The position numbers were made by a program, and so were the translations under genes. Positions 7,902 through 15,764 of a stretch of DNA of 64,000 nucleotides are shown piece by piece. Origin of the DNA: Microvirga sp. BSC39 (lineage in GTDB: Bacteria > Pseudomonadota > Alphaproteobacteria > Rhizobiales > Beijerinckiaceae); assembly GCF_000739015.1 (NCBI RefSeq), contig NZ_JPUG01000060.1, forward strand, positions 62,001 to 126,000, given 5' to 3'. Position 1 is the first letter of the stretch; each line of letters opens with the position of its first letter. Under the pieces are notes generated by a model, which was not told the DNA's origin, searched no databases, and saw only the letters and a program-made list of their open reading frames with translations.

Positions 7902-9056
7902 GTGTTGAACGACAAGTTGCTTCCCGCCTGGACTGAGACTGACCGGCTCGCAACTCTGCGCAGCTACGGGGTTCTCGACACGCCGCCAGAGCCTGTGTTC
8001 GACGATCTGGTGCAGCTTGCGGCCCGTACATGTCAGACGCCCGTTGCTCTGATCAGCCTCATCGATGAGCGCAGGCAGTGGTTCAAGGCCGAGATGGGGC
8101 TCGGGGTTCGTGAAACCTCGCTCGACCGCTCGATCTGCCTCAGTGCCATGTTACTGCCGGGGCTGACCATCGTTCCCGACCTGACTCAAGACCCTCGCTT
8201 TGCCCGTAACCCGCTGGTAACCGGGGAGCCGCATCTGCGCTTCTATGCCGGGGCGGTGCTGCGCACCCCTGACGGAGTGCCTTTGGGAGCGCTTTGCGTC
8301 CTTGATCATGTTCCGCGTCATCTGAACGAGGATCAAGCGGACACCCTGGCCCTGCTTGCGCGGCAGGTCATGTCGCAACTAGAACTGCGCCGTGTCATTG
8401 CCGAGCGGGACGAGAAGTTGGAGACGAGCCACCAGATTGAGGAGCGGCAGTCGCTGCTTGTGAGAGAACTTCATCATCGCGTGAAGAACACGCTGACCAC
8501 CGTTCAGGCGCTCGTCGGAGCCACGGGTCGGTCCACCGGCAGTTTTGACGAGTTCTACCGCTCGTTCTCGGACCGGATCACCTCGCTGGCGAGAACCCAC
8601 AATCTCCTGACCGAGGATTACTGGCAAACTGCGCCCCTGCGGGAGATTGCCCTCAATGAGCTAAAGCCGTTTGCCGACAGCCGCGTGCCACGCTTTCTGC
8701 TGCTTGGTCCATCGGTCGAGTTATCGGCCGATCTCGCAGTGCCAATTGGAATGGCACTTCACGAACTGACCGCGAATGCTGTCCGCTATGGGGCTCTCTC
8801 AAATCAGACGGGGCATGTTCGGGTTCAGTGGAACGTGGATGAGGTCGAGGGGACAAGGAGGCTCCACCTGGAGTGGATGGAATTCGGTGGTCCTCCCGTG
8901 AGTGCACCTCAGGACCGGGGGTTTGGCTCGACCCTGCTACAGCGGGTCGTACCCATGCAATGCAATGCCGAGGTGGAGATTTCGTACAATCGAGAGGGCC
9001 TTCGATACCGGATGGATGTGCCTCTGATCGAACAACGGCTGGTCCCGACTTACTGA
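7902..9056 (+). CDS. GAF-domain HWE-family sensor histidine kinase
   Basis: 384 aa, no TM segment, so a soluble sensor. An N-terminal GAF domain (about 15-165: YGVLDTPPEPVFDDLVQLAA, SLIDERRQWFKAE) binds an unknown signal. The H-box ELHHRVKNTLTTVQAL (about 190) carries the phospho-His. The N-box is ALHELTANAVRYGALS (about 285), and the WxE motif of HWE kinases appears in LEWMEFGGPPV (about 325). The G-box is RGFGSTLLQRVV. HWE/HisKA_2 kinases typically feed the alphaproteobacterial general stress response, which fits the neighbours. Start is GTG 7902 (TTG 7905 possible). Confidence 0.88.
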   Translation: MLNDKLLPAWTETDRLATLRSYGVLDTPPEPVFDDLVQLAARTCQTPVALISLIDERRQWFKAEMGLGVRETSLDRSICLSAMLLPGLTIVPDLTQDPRFARNPLVTGEPHLRFYAGAVLRTPDGVPLGALCVLDHVPRHLNEDQADTLALLARQVMSQLELRRVIAERDEKLETSHQIEERQSLLVRELHHRVKNTLTTVQALVGATGRSTGSFDEFYRSFSDRITSLARTHNLLTEDYWQTAPLREIALNELKPFADSRVPRFLLLGPSVELSADLAVPIGMALHELTANAVRYGALSNQTGHVRVQWNVDEVEGTRRLHLEWMEFGGPPVSAPQDRGFGSTLLQRVVPMQCNAEVEISYNREGLRYRMDVPLIEQRLVPTY

Positions 9057-9204
9057 GCAGCTTCGCTCTCGCGCTAGGATGAGGCGCAAGGTTCCCGTGG
9101 AAAATGCTCCTGACAACTTGATCCTATGTGCCAAGGTCGTAGATTGAGAACAATACGGGAACATAGATCAGCAAAGCACGAGTCGCACCTTACGGAGAGA
9201 TGAG

Positions 9205-9315
9205 ATGATTGGCGAAGTGAACTTTCACAGCAGGCCGCAATGGCACACGTGGGCCGAGTACAGCGTCATTGCTGCCTCAATCATTGCGGCCTTTGTTGTC
9301 TTGGTAAGTGCTTAG
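9205..9315 (+). CDS. 36-aa single-pass membrane peptide
   Basis: ATG 9205 is preceded by GGAGAG (about 9193-9198). The peptide is MIGEVNFHSRPQWHTWAEY, then a TM helix of about 15-17 residues (SVIAASIIAAFVVLVSA). Its stop overlaps the end of the convergent NepR gene by 4 bases. GGAAC at about 9159, 16 bases before CGAG, is a partial EcfG-like site. Function unknown; small TM peptides of this kind are common in Rhizobiales stress islands. Confidence 0.55.
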   Translation: MIGEVNFHSRPQWHTWAEYSVIAASIIAAFVVLVSA

Positions 9316-9701
9316 AGCCCAAGTGAGGTCCCAGCCCAATGGGTTGCTGGTCGGCGCAGGTTACTGCTTTGGCTTTGCACTCGATCTATTCGGGCCAGAG
9401 CAGCTTCGATCTTCGGAGGCAGGGGCTGTCGGATGATGTCAGCATAAAAGCTGCGGAGGTCCTCGCCAATGATGCGCAGAAGGTCTTCGTCGGATACCGG
9501 TGAAACTCTTCTGCCACCCGCGCCGCTGCTTCCCATCACCGCCTCCAAATCACCGCCTAAGTAGATGTACCGAGGCGTTGAGACGACGTTAAACATCTTT
9601 TTCAGGAGGCTGTGGATAACGGGCAGAATGGTACGTTTTCTCGCCGTCATCACTTGCTTGCCATCAGCAGAACCTGATTGACCATTCGTGGGTTGGGTCA
9701 T
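9312..9701 (-). CDS. second NepR-family anti-sigma factor
   Basis: 129 aa. The NepR core is clear: IGEDLRSFYADIIRQPLPPK, then IEAALARID (about 75-105). This is longer than typical NepR (60-70 aa) because of an N-terminal extension of about 70 residues that is basic (TARKRTILPVIHSLLKKM). It sits 2.5 kb from nepR-ecfG, on the opposite strand. Two NepR paralogues in one island suggest dual control of one or more EcfG sigmas. No EcfG-type site was found directly upstream. Confidence 0.75.
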   Translation of the reverse strand: MTQPTNGQSGSADGKQVMTARKRTILPVIHSLLKKMFNVVSTPRYIYLGGDLEAVMGSSGAGGRRVSPVSDEDLLRIIGEDLRSFYADIIRQPLPPKIEAALARIDRVQSQSSNLRRPATHWAGTSLGL

Positions 9702-9768
9702 TCCGGCTAACGCGACTCATACTCAAGCGAGACACTGGTCGCTATAGCGATGGTAAGTTCCTCACCGC

Positions 9769-10350
9769 CTACTCGTTGCGGTGAGGTGCGTATCCTCGAC
9801 CTGTTCGGCCATAATCCGGCACGTCTGGTTTGCGGTTTTGTCTCCCACTATGAATCAGCCATGCAAGGGCGTATCCGGCAATTCCCGCCATAAGCAGCGC
9901 AAGCAACGGGTGTCCCGTCACCTGCTGGGTCACGGCTCGTTGGCCCTCGCGAATGTACCGCTCTGCCTCCGGATAGCGTTCTCGTGCTTGCCGCGCGTAA
10001 TGCTCGCCTCGGCTGTACATGTCGTGGGCGGCACCAGACGCTTGATCGACCACGTCTTGCAAAGCTTCCCGCACATGATCCAGAACCTCCTCGGTTGATC
10101 CTTGCTCCGAGTGAACTCGCTGGTCATCCGCTGCTGAGGACGTAGCATCTTGATCAGGTGCAGGGCCTTTGGTGATGGTCACGGAGACCGGATCGCTCGT
10201 TGGGAAGGTCTCCTCAACTGCATGGTCGAGCCTTGCATCAAGGTTCTCTTGGGAGTTCTCAGCCAGTCTGTTGTCGGAGGGACGCTCCGTAGGCTTGTCC
10301 TCCTGCCGATCAGGAGTGGATCGACTGCTACCACCGTGTGCGTTGACCAT
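9769..10350 (-). CDS. DUF883/ElaB-like membrane-anchored stress protein
   Basis: 193 aa. A long hydrophilic N-terminus includes HAVEETFPTSDPVSVTITKG (about 43-62), a motif common in alphaproteobacterial stress proteins. An amphipathic coil rich in Gln/Glu/Arg follows (about 85-145), then a single C-terminal TM helix (HPLLALLMAGIAGYALAWLI, about 148-167) and a basic tail. This is the architecture of ElaB/YqjD-like, DUF883-type proteins that attach ribosomes to the membrane; that role is inferred. A good EcfG promoter lies just upstream (10404-10429). Confidence 0.75.
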   Translation of the reverse strand: MVNAHGGSSRSTPDRQEDKPTERPSDNRLAENSQENLDARLDHAVEETFPTSDPVSVTITKGPAPDQDATSSAADDQRVHSEQGSTEEVLDHVREALQDVVDQASGAAHDMYSRGEHYARQARERYPEAERYIREGQRAVTQQVTGHPLLALLMAGIAGYALAWLIHSGRQNRKPDVPDYGRTGRGYAPHRNE

Positions 10351-10403
10351 ACGGGTCCTCCAAGGCGCTCAGAGCAGGTTTGTCGTCAACCTGCACCATT
10401 CGT

Positions 10404-10429
10404 AACGCCAAGGCTGTTAGCCCCGTTCC
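10404..10429 (-). promoter_or_regulatory. EcfG-type promoter of the DUF883-like gene
   Basis: Minus strand: GGAAC (10429-10425), 17-bp spacer, CGTT (10407-10404), 54 bases before the gene start at 10350. Exact match to both boxes. Confidence 0.7.
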
Positions 10430-10549
10430 TGGGTACCTAAACTTATGAGAAGAGCTTGGCGGACGGGTTAAGCTCTTCTACTTCAAATTCGCCAAGTGTC
10501 GTGAGCCTTAGGCATGAAAGAACCCTCGGCTTGTAGCTGCTTGGAAGAA

Positions 10550-10978
10550 CTACTTGTTTATATTCCAAATATCAGTAGAGAGTTTCCAATCATTTCCGAC
10601 TTTCTCCCAGACCACCACATACTTGCCGGTAATCTCCTGCGGCTGTGATGCTTTTGTCCGGAACGAGAAGGTGCCAATCTCAAGGGCTCTGTCGCTCCCA
10701 AGCGGCTTCACCTCAACAGTGGCCAGCTTGCCATTGCCAAGCTGCTCCGCAGCACCCTTCCAGAACGCCTCAATGGCAGTCCTGCCCTTCATCATCTCGG
10801 CCCCAGGCGGCAGGATGACGGCCTCCTCGGTGTACAGGGCGGCAACTCCTGCCGCATCGCCCGCATTGAAGGCTTGGGCAAACTTGTCGTTCAGGCTCTG
10901 AATGGTTGCCTTGTCCTGTGCCACGGCGGGGACTGAGAGGCATAGACAGGTGGCGGTAACAATGGCGTGGATACGCAT
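10550..10978 (-). CDS. exported SnoaL/DUF4440-like protein (NTF2 fold)
   Basis: 142 aa with a signal peptide (MRIHAIVTATCLCLSVPAVAQ in length about 21, cleavage after VAQ). The mature protein shows the SgcJ/EcaC-type DUF4440 pattern: FAQAFNAGDAAGVAALYTEE, AVILPPGAEMMKGR, IEAFWKGA, then VVVWEKVGNDWKLSTDIWN. NTF2-like cone fold, periplasmic. A ligand or enzymatic role is unknown for most members. Monocistronic on the minus strand. Confidence 0.85.
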   Translation of the reverse strand: MRIHAIVTATCLCLSVPAVAQDKATIQSLNDKFAQAFNAGDAAGVAALYTEEAVILPPGAEMMKGRTAIEAFWKGAAEQLGNGKLATVEVKPLGSDRALEIGTFSFRTKASQPQEITGKYVVVWEKVGNDWKLSTDIWNINK

Positions 10979-11343
10979 GGCTTCCTCCCTCGATCAAGCA
11001 TGAACTCCACACACCAGGGCTTTTATTGTACAACCGTTGCCAGGACAGGGCATTATCCTGCTGCGGCAAGCTGACATATACGAAAGAGTTATCCTCTCTG
11101 TCGGCTTTCAGACAGACGCAGGGTGCATTGTTCAGTATTCCCCGGCGCGTCTTCAGCAAACCTCCTGACTGCACGGGCTGACACCCGCCTGAGTTCTCAT
11201 TTTGAGCTGGGTGAGAGCCGCTGCATGACTAAAGAATGCTGAATTAGGACTGTTTAGGGATGAACCGTTTCTTCAGAATGGGCATGGGCTGAGCTTAAGC
11301 ACCTGAGCAAGGGTGCGGCTCAGCCCAATTCATTGGGGCCACA
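10979..11343. other. intergenic, no gene seen (365 bp)
   Basis: Between the divergent DUF4440 gene and the 100-aa gene. It should hold both promoters. I found no EcfG-type pair, hairpin or credible small ORF here. Confidence 0.5.
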
Positions 11344-11646
11344 ATGCAGAACCACCAGCAAGTCTCCTCTGCACTGGACCGCCTGATCATTGGTGCGGAG
11401 CAGCCGTTCGATCTTCGCGCCCTGTGGCAGAGCACGTCACGGACCCTGTCCAATCTCGACTTTGAGCACCAGCATGAGATGCAGCGGGTTGAGCGCGGCA
11501 GGACTGACCCTGCGCTGAAGAGACAGATCATCGACAATCTGAAGCGGCGGCACCGCGAGCGGCGTCAGCCCTACGTAACCCTGATTGCCGAACTCCAAAG
11601 CCACCTCGCGTCAGCGACGCCGCACGATCTTCAGGCAACGGGCTGA
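11344..11646 (+). CDS. conserved small hypothetical protein, paralogue of 15004-15291
   Basis: 100 aa, helical and charged, no signal or TM. The C-terminal part (RRHRERRQPYVTLIAELQSH) matches the same region of the 95-aa protein at 15004-15291 (RYQRERAPYVQRLAELQLLM). The two therefore belong to one small family of helical-hairpin proteins repeated in this island. Function unknown. Confidence 0.65.
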   Translation: MQNHQQVSSALDRLIIGAEQPFDLRALWQSTSRTLSNLDFEHQHEMQRVERGRTDPALKRQIIDNLKRRHRERRQPYVTLIAELQSHLASATPHDLQATG

Positions 11647-11921
11647 CAGCACTTTCGCTTTCTCGGCTCATTTATAGGTCCGGACCGGAACCTTGAAGTG
11701 CCTGAAGCGGCGCTTTCTGTTGCCTGCTGTCTGGTATTGCTCGTTAGCGTTGAGGCAACGTTCAGAGGTTACGTCGCCTAAGTCGAGCTTGTTCACATAG
11801 ATGTGATTGGAAGAACAGCATAGGACTTTTAGCTGAGAACGGTTTGTCGGGATTCGGACAGACAGACTTTCCGCTCCTTGTTTACTTTTGATTAACTCGG
11901 AAGGCTAAACAGGGGGCAGTG

Positions 11922-12689
11922 ATGACTGCGCAGACGCTCACGCTTGTTCACAACAACCCGTCTGTCATTGTTCCGCCTTCTCGCAGTCTTTCGCCAGCCA
12001 TTCCAACCGCTCTGATCTGCGACAACCCCCTTCTGCGCTCAGGACTTCTGCACATCCTGCGGGTTACGCTCTTTGCAGTTGCCGAGGCCGCATCTGTCAC
12101 TGGTCCAAAGAGCCTTCAGTATTGTGCTCTCAACACGGCTCTGGTGATCATCGAAGCCAGCCAGAACACCGGTCGTGTGCTGGAGGTAATCAGGCAGGTA
12201 AGAGAGCAGTCTCCAGAGACCCGGATCGTTGCTCTGGCGGATCAGTTCGACCTCAGCTTCGTGCGGACGGCCCATAAGGCAGGCGTGAACGGCTTCTGCC
12301 TCACCGCCAGTGGCCCTGAGGTGCTAATCAACTCACTGGAACTGGTCATGCTCGGGGAGAGCATTCTGCCCGTCAAGGCGGTGCGATCCCTCATGGAGAG
12401 GGCTCTCCCAGCCGGCAATCAACCGGTTCAGGGTGATTGCGTGGCAGAGTCGAAGCTGTCTGAACTGACGGCCTGCAAGCTCTCGGCGCGGGAGGCGGAA
12501 ATCCTGGGCTGCTTGACGAAAGGAGAGCCGAACAAGGTTATCGCCCGCAAGCTCGACATCACCGAGGCGACCATCAAAGTCCACGTCAAGGCTATCCTGC
12601 GCAAGATCGGAGCGTCCAATCGCACCCAGGCTGCGATGTGGGCTTCTCAGCGCCTGCCGAGAACAGGGGTGTCTGACCTGAATGTCTGA
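11922..12689 (+). CDS. LuxR/NarL-type regulator with pseudo-receiver
   Basis: 255 aa. ATG 11922 follows AGGGGG (11911-11916). The N-terminal receiver-like domain (about 30-145) keeps one pocket Asp (ALICDNPLLRSGLL), but the phosphoacceptor position reads ALVIIEASQ, so Asp is replaced by Glu. The switch region is IVALADQFD. The C-terminal GerE HTH (about 185-245) is intact: KLSAREAEILGCLTKGEPNK, VIARKLDITEATIKVHVKAI, LRKIGASNRTQA. It is probably a DNA-binding regulator that does not need phosphorylation. It overlaps the next gene by 8 bases. Confidence 0.85.
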   Translation: MTAQTLTLVHNNPSVIVPPSRSLSPAIPTALICDNPLLRSGLLHILRVTLFAVAEAASVTGPKSLQYCALNTALVIIEASQNTGRVLEVIRQVREQSPETRIVALADQFDLSFVRTAHKAGVNGFCLTASGPEVLINSLELVMLGESILPVKAVRSLMERALPAGNQPVQGDCVAESKLSELTACKLSAREAEILGCLTKGEPNKVIARKLDITEATIKVHVKAILRKIGASNRTQAAMWASQRLPRTGVSDLNV

Positions 12690-13176
12690 GACATCAGTGA
12701 TGAAGATTGCCGTTGGGGATCAGGTGCGTGTCCACTTCCACCCACCTTACCCAACGCGGAGCTTCTGCGAGGGTACGGTCAGTCGGGTTGATGTCACCAC
12801 TTGTGAAGGGCGCTTCTTCGTGGTCGATGTCATGCATGAGGTCATTCTCGACCGGGAGCACCCAATCAGGCGTGGTTTCCAGGATTTCGTCCGCTATGAA
12901 TGTCCGACTGACTTTCCAGGCCGGATTGAGGTCCTCTCGACCGCAGAACAGAGCATGGCCAGCGAGCCGCTGCCGACGGCACCGGAAGCACAAAAAGTAA
13001 TCGGCCAGGAGGCGGATGACCCTCTTTCGGCTGAACTCGATGTCCGCTCCGGACCCGAGATCGAGCAAATACCTGAAGCAGGGATAAGGTCGGAGGAAAC
13101 TCCGGTCGATGTCGAGCCAGAGCCTGCCAATAAGCAGGGTGGTCTGCTCGCCACTTTATTTAGGCGGAAGAAATAG
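12682..13176 (+). CDS. hypothetical protein co-transcribed with the LuxR-type regulator
   Basis: 164 aa, not recognised. The first 85 residues look like a beta-rich globular domain (IAVGDQVRVHFHPPYPTRSF, FFVVDVMHEVILDREHPIRR). The rest is an acidic, low-complexity tail ending in a basic LFRRKK. No signal or TM. Starts 8 bases inside the regulator, so translational coupling is likely. Confidence 0.7.
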   Translation: MSETSVMKIAVGDQVRVHFHPPYPTRSFCEGTVSRVDVTTCEGRFFVVDVMHEVILDREHPIRRGFQDFVRYECPTDFPGRIEVLSTAEQSMASEPLPTAPEAQKVIGQEADDPLSAELDVRSGPEIEQIPEAGIRSEETPVDVEPEPANKQGGLLATLFRRKK

Positions 13177-13389
13177 CCGCCTGACGCCCATCTAACTGAC
13201 AGCCCTGACTTACCATCTCTTCGTTGCCTCTCAATCGCCGCGCCGTGACGATCTTCAGGCAGGGATGCAGGCTCAAGCTCAGAACAGGATCGGCACAACA
13301 TTGCGCGAGATATATGCCGCGTTATCGAGCCAGTAGACTGCTCATAGCACCCAGGGCAGTCGCCCGATCAGGAGCGTAAGCTCCCGGAA

Positions 13390-13671
13390 TCAAGCTGCCC
13401 GAGTGCGCTTGGTAATGTGTGCTCGGTACGCCGCGGCCGACTTAATGGTCACCGTCCCAGCTTCGGTCAGCTTCACGATCTCGGCCTTGGCTCGTCGTGC
13501 CGACTGTGCGGTGTAAGACGGCTTCAACGTGACCTGAACGCGGCTTGCGATGTGCCTCCGATAGGCACCGGCCTGTCGTGGATTCATGGTCTTCTTCGCG
13601 ACAAGCTGAGCCAGTTGCTCGTAGGCTCGCTGGGCTTCTGCGGGTGTATAGCTCTGCTTCTTCTCAAACAT
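13390..13671 (-). CDS. small basic hypothetical protein (93 aa)
   Basis: Starts at ATG 13671 with AAAGGA 8 bases upstream; an upstream in-frame ATG at 13713 lacks a ribosome site. It contains two similar helical modules: YTPAEAQRAYEQLAQLVAKK with AGAYRRHIASR, and TAQSARRAKAEIVKLTEAGT with AAAYRAHITKR. It is thus an internal duplication of about 40 residues. Basic throughout. Function unknown. Confidence 0.65.
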   Translation of the reverse strand: MFEKKQSYTPAEAQRAYEQLAQLVAKKTMNPRQAGAYRRHIASRVQVTLKPSYTAQSARRAKAEIVKLTEAGTVTIKSAAAYRAHITKRTRAA

Positions 13672-13786
13672 AGGAATATCCTTTCTGTGATAGAGCGGCC
13701 CGTATGGATACAAGCATCCGCTATTTCCGGGAGGGCTCCTATTTAAGGTAGGGAGGCTATCGTTACAGCTTCAATGGGAGAGCCTG

Positions 13787-14044
13787 ATGCCTATGAAGTA
13801 TGTTATGCTCCGACTTGACGGCGGCGAGTTGCTACCGCTGCTCTTTCCCGAATTCATGCAGCACTCCCACATGGCTCAGTCTGCACCAGCCACAGTGGTG
13901 AGCGCGGGTCACGTCCATCTGGAGGAAGGGAAGATCATTGCTCGTGGGGCATCAAGCTCTCTGGATGTCCTCTCACGAGAGGAGGATAGCGGCATTATCC
14001 AAGCCTATCTTGATGGGCAGAACGTCGTTCAGCAGGAACTCTAA
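13787..14044 (+). CDS. small hypothetical protein (85 aa)
   Basis: Not recognised. MPMKYVMLRLDGGELLPLLF, then FPEFMQHSHMAQ and VSAGHVHLEEGKIIARGASS. Soluble, slightly acidic, no signal. It resembles a single-stranded beta-rich fold with a Gly turn. It precedes the hfq-like gene by 63 bases and may share its transcript. Confidence 0.6.
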   Translation: MPMKYVMLRLDGGELLPLLFPEFMQHSHMAQSAPATVVSAGHVHLEEGKIIARGASSSLDVLSREEDSGIIQAYLDGQNVVQQEL

Positions 14045-14107
14045 TTCCCAGAGAGGGCGATTATGGGTGCTGCGACCCAATTTCTTTGACAGCGTTGAAG
14101 TGTTCTG

Positions 14108-14380
14108 GTGCAGTCATCCTTCGTCAGGAACAGGAAATTGCCCTTACAGAGCACCTCAAGCCTCCAAGACCTCTTCCTGAAGCACCTTCGGGATCACAGA
14201 TTAGAAGTGACTATCTTTCTGGCGAATGGGATCAGGCTACAGGGTCAGATCAGATCGTTCGACAACTTCACAATCCGGCTTGACCGGGGCGGTGGGACGC
14301 AGGTCATTTATAAGCATGCAATTTCTGCGATTAACCCAGCAGAGCCAATCCAACTGATAGACCCAGCTTCAATCGCGTGA
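14108..14380 (+). CDS. hfq: RNA chaperone Hfq, divergent second copy
   Basis: Sm-fold protein of 90 aa. Sm1 reads SLQDLFLKHLRDHRLEVTIF then LANGIRLQGQIRSFDNFTIR (about 17-57). Sm2 reads VIYKHAISAINPAEP (about 66-80), carrying the YKHAI signature that lines the uridine-binding proximal face. The Q of LQD and the K-H of YKHAI are present. The loop is LDRGGGTQ rather than the usual LxRxxxxQ spacing with longer variants. Only a GTG (14108) opens the frame far enough upstream; TTG 14138 is an alternative. A chromosomal hfq is presumably present as well, so this would be an accessory copy. Confidence 0.85.
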   Translation: MQSSFVRNRKLPLQSTSSLQDLFLKHLRDHRLEVTIFLANGIRLQGQIRSFDNFTIRLDRGGGTQVIYKHAISAINPAEPIQLIDPASIA

Positions 14381-14518
14381 GAAAGCCCCATCCTAAACCC
14401 TGTTGAGGATGCGGATCAGGTCATCTCAAAGAACCGTTCGACCAATTTGTGTAAACTTCCTATCGTCTGCTGGAATTCGGTACAGCGCACGTATGATGTC
14501 AAACCGAGAGGAGCCCGC

Positions 14519-14746
14519 ATGAAGAAGGCGCGTAAGCTCTACGAAAGCCCAAGCAGTGACCGTTTGTACCTGATTGCAGACCCTTCAGGGGCTGTGTTCA
14601 TCCATCCTGAAGCCAATCTGGCTTCAGGAGGACAAGTGGTCCATGAGGATATCGCCACCTTCCTGAGTCGCGGCGCTGGTCCAGAACAGCAGGAATTGCT
14701 GCGCCTGATCGGAACGCTTGTCGAGGAGCACCCTGCCCACACGTGA
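14519..14746 (+). CDS. small conserved hypothetical protein (75 aa)
   Basis: Intact paralogue of the nonsense-interrupted copy at 5542-5769. I chose ATG 14519 because the shared sequence begins exactly there, after a GAGGAG-like site (about 14506-14511). Soluble. The body is LYLIADPSGAVFIHPEANLA (about 16-35), then VVHEDIATFLSRG and a helical C-terminus. The pattern suggests a single alpha/beta domain. Function unknown. Confidence 0.75.
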   Translation: MKKARKLYESPSSDRLYLIADPSGAVFIHPEANLASGGQVVHEDIATFLSRGAGPEQQELLRLIGTLVEEHPAHT

Positions 14747-15003
14747 TCCCTCTGAAAATCAATCAGCTTAGACAGCCTAAAAAAGGAAAATCCGCCCCAC
14801 GGATTGCCTACTCTCAGTTCTCGTCAACTTCCGGCAAGAACGCGGTATTCTCGATTCCGACTTCAACCTGAATGCGTGATTAAAACGGCTCTGCCAAAGT
14901 CCCTAAATTCTGATTTTTTGTCGATCTACCCCGGATATGTGGCTTCTCCCTGGCGCGAATGCTGCTATGCTCCCCTCTGTTCTGAGAAGAGGGAGGGTGT
15001 TCA

Positions 15004-15291
15004 ATGCCGCGTACCTCTACCGCGCGACTGGCTTCTGCCGCGTCGATGCAATGCCCCTCGTATCCAGCCAACTTGCTGCCCCAGCTACAGAGCACCCTGG
15101 CGGCACTGGCGGATATCGAGCTTCGCTACCACAGTGATCAGGAGCAGCTTCAGGGATGGGGAGGCCCCGAGGCCATCAAGATGCGGTTCGCTGCCCAACT
15201 TGCAGAGCGCTATCAGAGAGAACGCGCTCCCTATGTTCAGAGGCTGGCCGAGTTACAGCTTCTGATGGATCGGATTGCGCTCCGTCATTAG
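15004..15291 (+). CDS. conserved small hypothetical protein, paralogue of 11344-11646
   Basis: 95 aa. ATG 15004 follows GGAGGG (about 14991-14996). A short variable N-terminus precedes two predicted helices: LLPQLQSTLAALADIELRYH and FAAQLAERYQRERAPYVQRL. It shares the RERxPYVxxxAELQ signature with the 100-aa protein. No membrane or export signal. Function unknown. Confidence 0.7.
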   Translation: MPRTSTARLASAASMQCPSYPANLLPQLQSTLAALADIELRYHSDQEQLQGWGGPEAIKMRFAAQLAERYQRERAPYVQRLAELQLLMDRIALRH

Positions 15292-15339
15292 CTCCGTGAC
15301 CTTCCGCCTCTCATTGGGAAGAAACCCAAGGAGGAACAC

Positions 15340-15555
15340 ATGCGCGATGTTCTATCCATCTCACTCGCAGGGACTGCCCTGTTTGCCCCTTCATTCTCGT
15401 TGGTTCTGGCTCAGACAACCACCCCAGCAACGCCTCCTAGCGACGCAGCGGCAGCGCCTGTGGGCAGTCTTGCTGATTGGTGGTGGGTCCTTCTGCTGGC
15501 GGTCGTGATCGCTGCTGCGGTTTGGTATTTCACCCGCAGGCGGACGACCTTATAG
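15340..15555 (+). CDS. small membrane protein with signal peptide
   Basis: 71 aa. ATG 15340 follows AAGGAGGAA. A signal sequence (about 1-24, ending SLVLAQ) is followed by a Thr/Pro/Ala-rich spacer (TTTPATPPSDAAAAPVGS), then a TM helix WWWVLLLAVVIAAAVWYFT and an RRR stop-transfer. A periplasmic loop with a cytoplasmic tail, or a small secreted membrane-anchored peptide. Function unknown. Confidence 0.75.
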   Translation: MRDVLSISLAGTALFAPSFSLVLAQTTTPATPPSDAAAAPVGSLADWWWVLLLAVVIAAAVWYFTRRRTTL

Positions 15556-15569
15556 GGGGCGTATCGATC

Positions 15570-15671
15570 ATGACCAAAATGCCGCTTAGTCCCATTCAGA
15601 AGGTTGTCAACTCGGTCTGGAAAGCCGTGCGGATGTTGGAAGACCGTCCCGCACCGGCACTGTTGCATTAA
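15570..15671 (+). CDS. 33-aa peptide gene, possibly truncated by a repeat element
   Basis: ATG 15570 follows AGGGGG (about 15555-15560). Product MTKMPLSPIQKVVNSVWKAV, then RMLEDRPAPALLH. The last five codons and the TAA stop fall inside the left inverted repeat of the element at 15656-15755, so the original protein may have been longer. An amphipathic helix is predicted. Function unknown. Confidence 0.4.
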   Translation: MTKMPLSPIQKVVNSVWKAVRMLEDRPAPALLH

Positions 15672-15755
15672 CTTCGGGAGACACAATCCGTAGCGCCATT
15701 GCTCTCATCAACAGCTACTACATCCTGTGGCTTGACAGCTTAATGCAACAGAGCC
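15656..15755. repeat. 100-bp element bounded by IS6-like inverted repeats
   Basis: GGCACTGTTGCATTAA (15656-15671) and the complement of GGCTCTGTTGCATTAA (15740-15755) form 16-bp inverted repeats with one mismatch. They resemble IS6/IS26-type ends. The 68 bp between them cannot encode a transposase. No 8-bp target duplication is visible. It is probably a deletion derivative or MITE. Confidence 0.6.
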
Positions 15756-15764
15756 CCATGGCCG

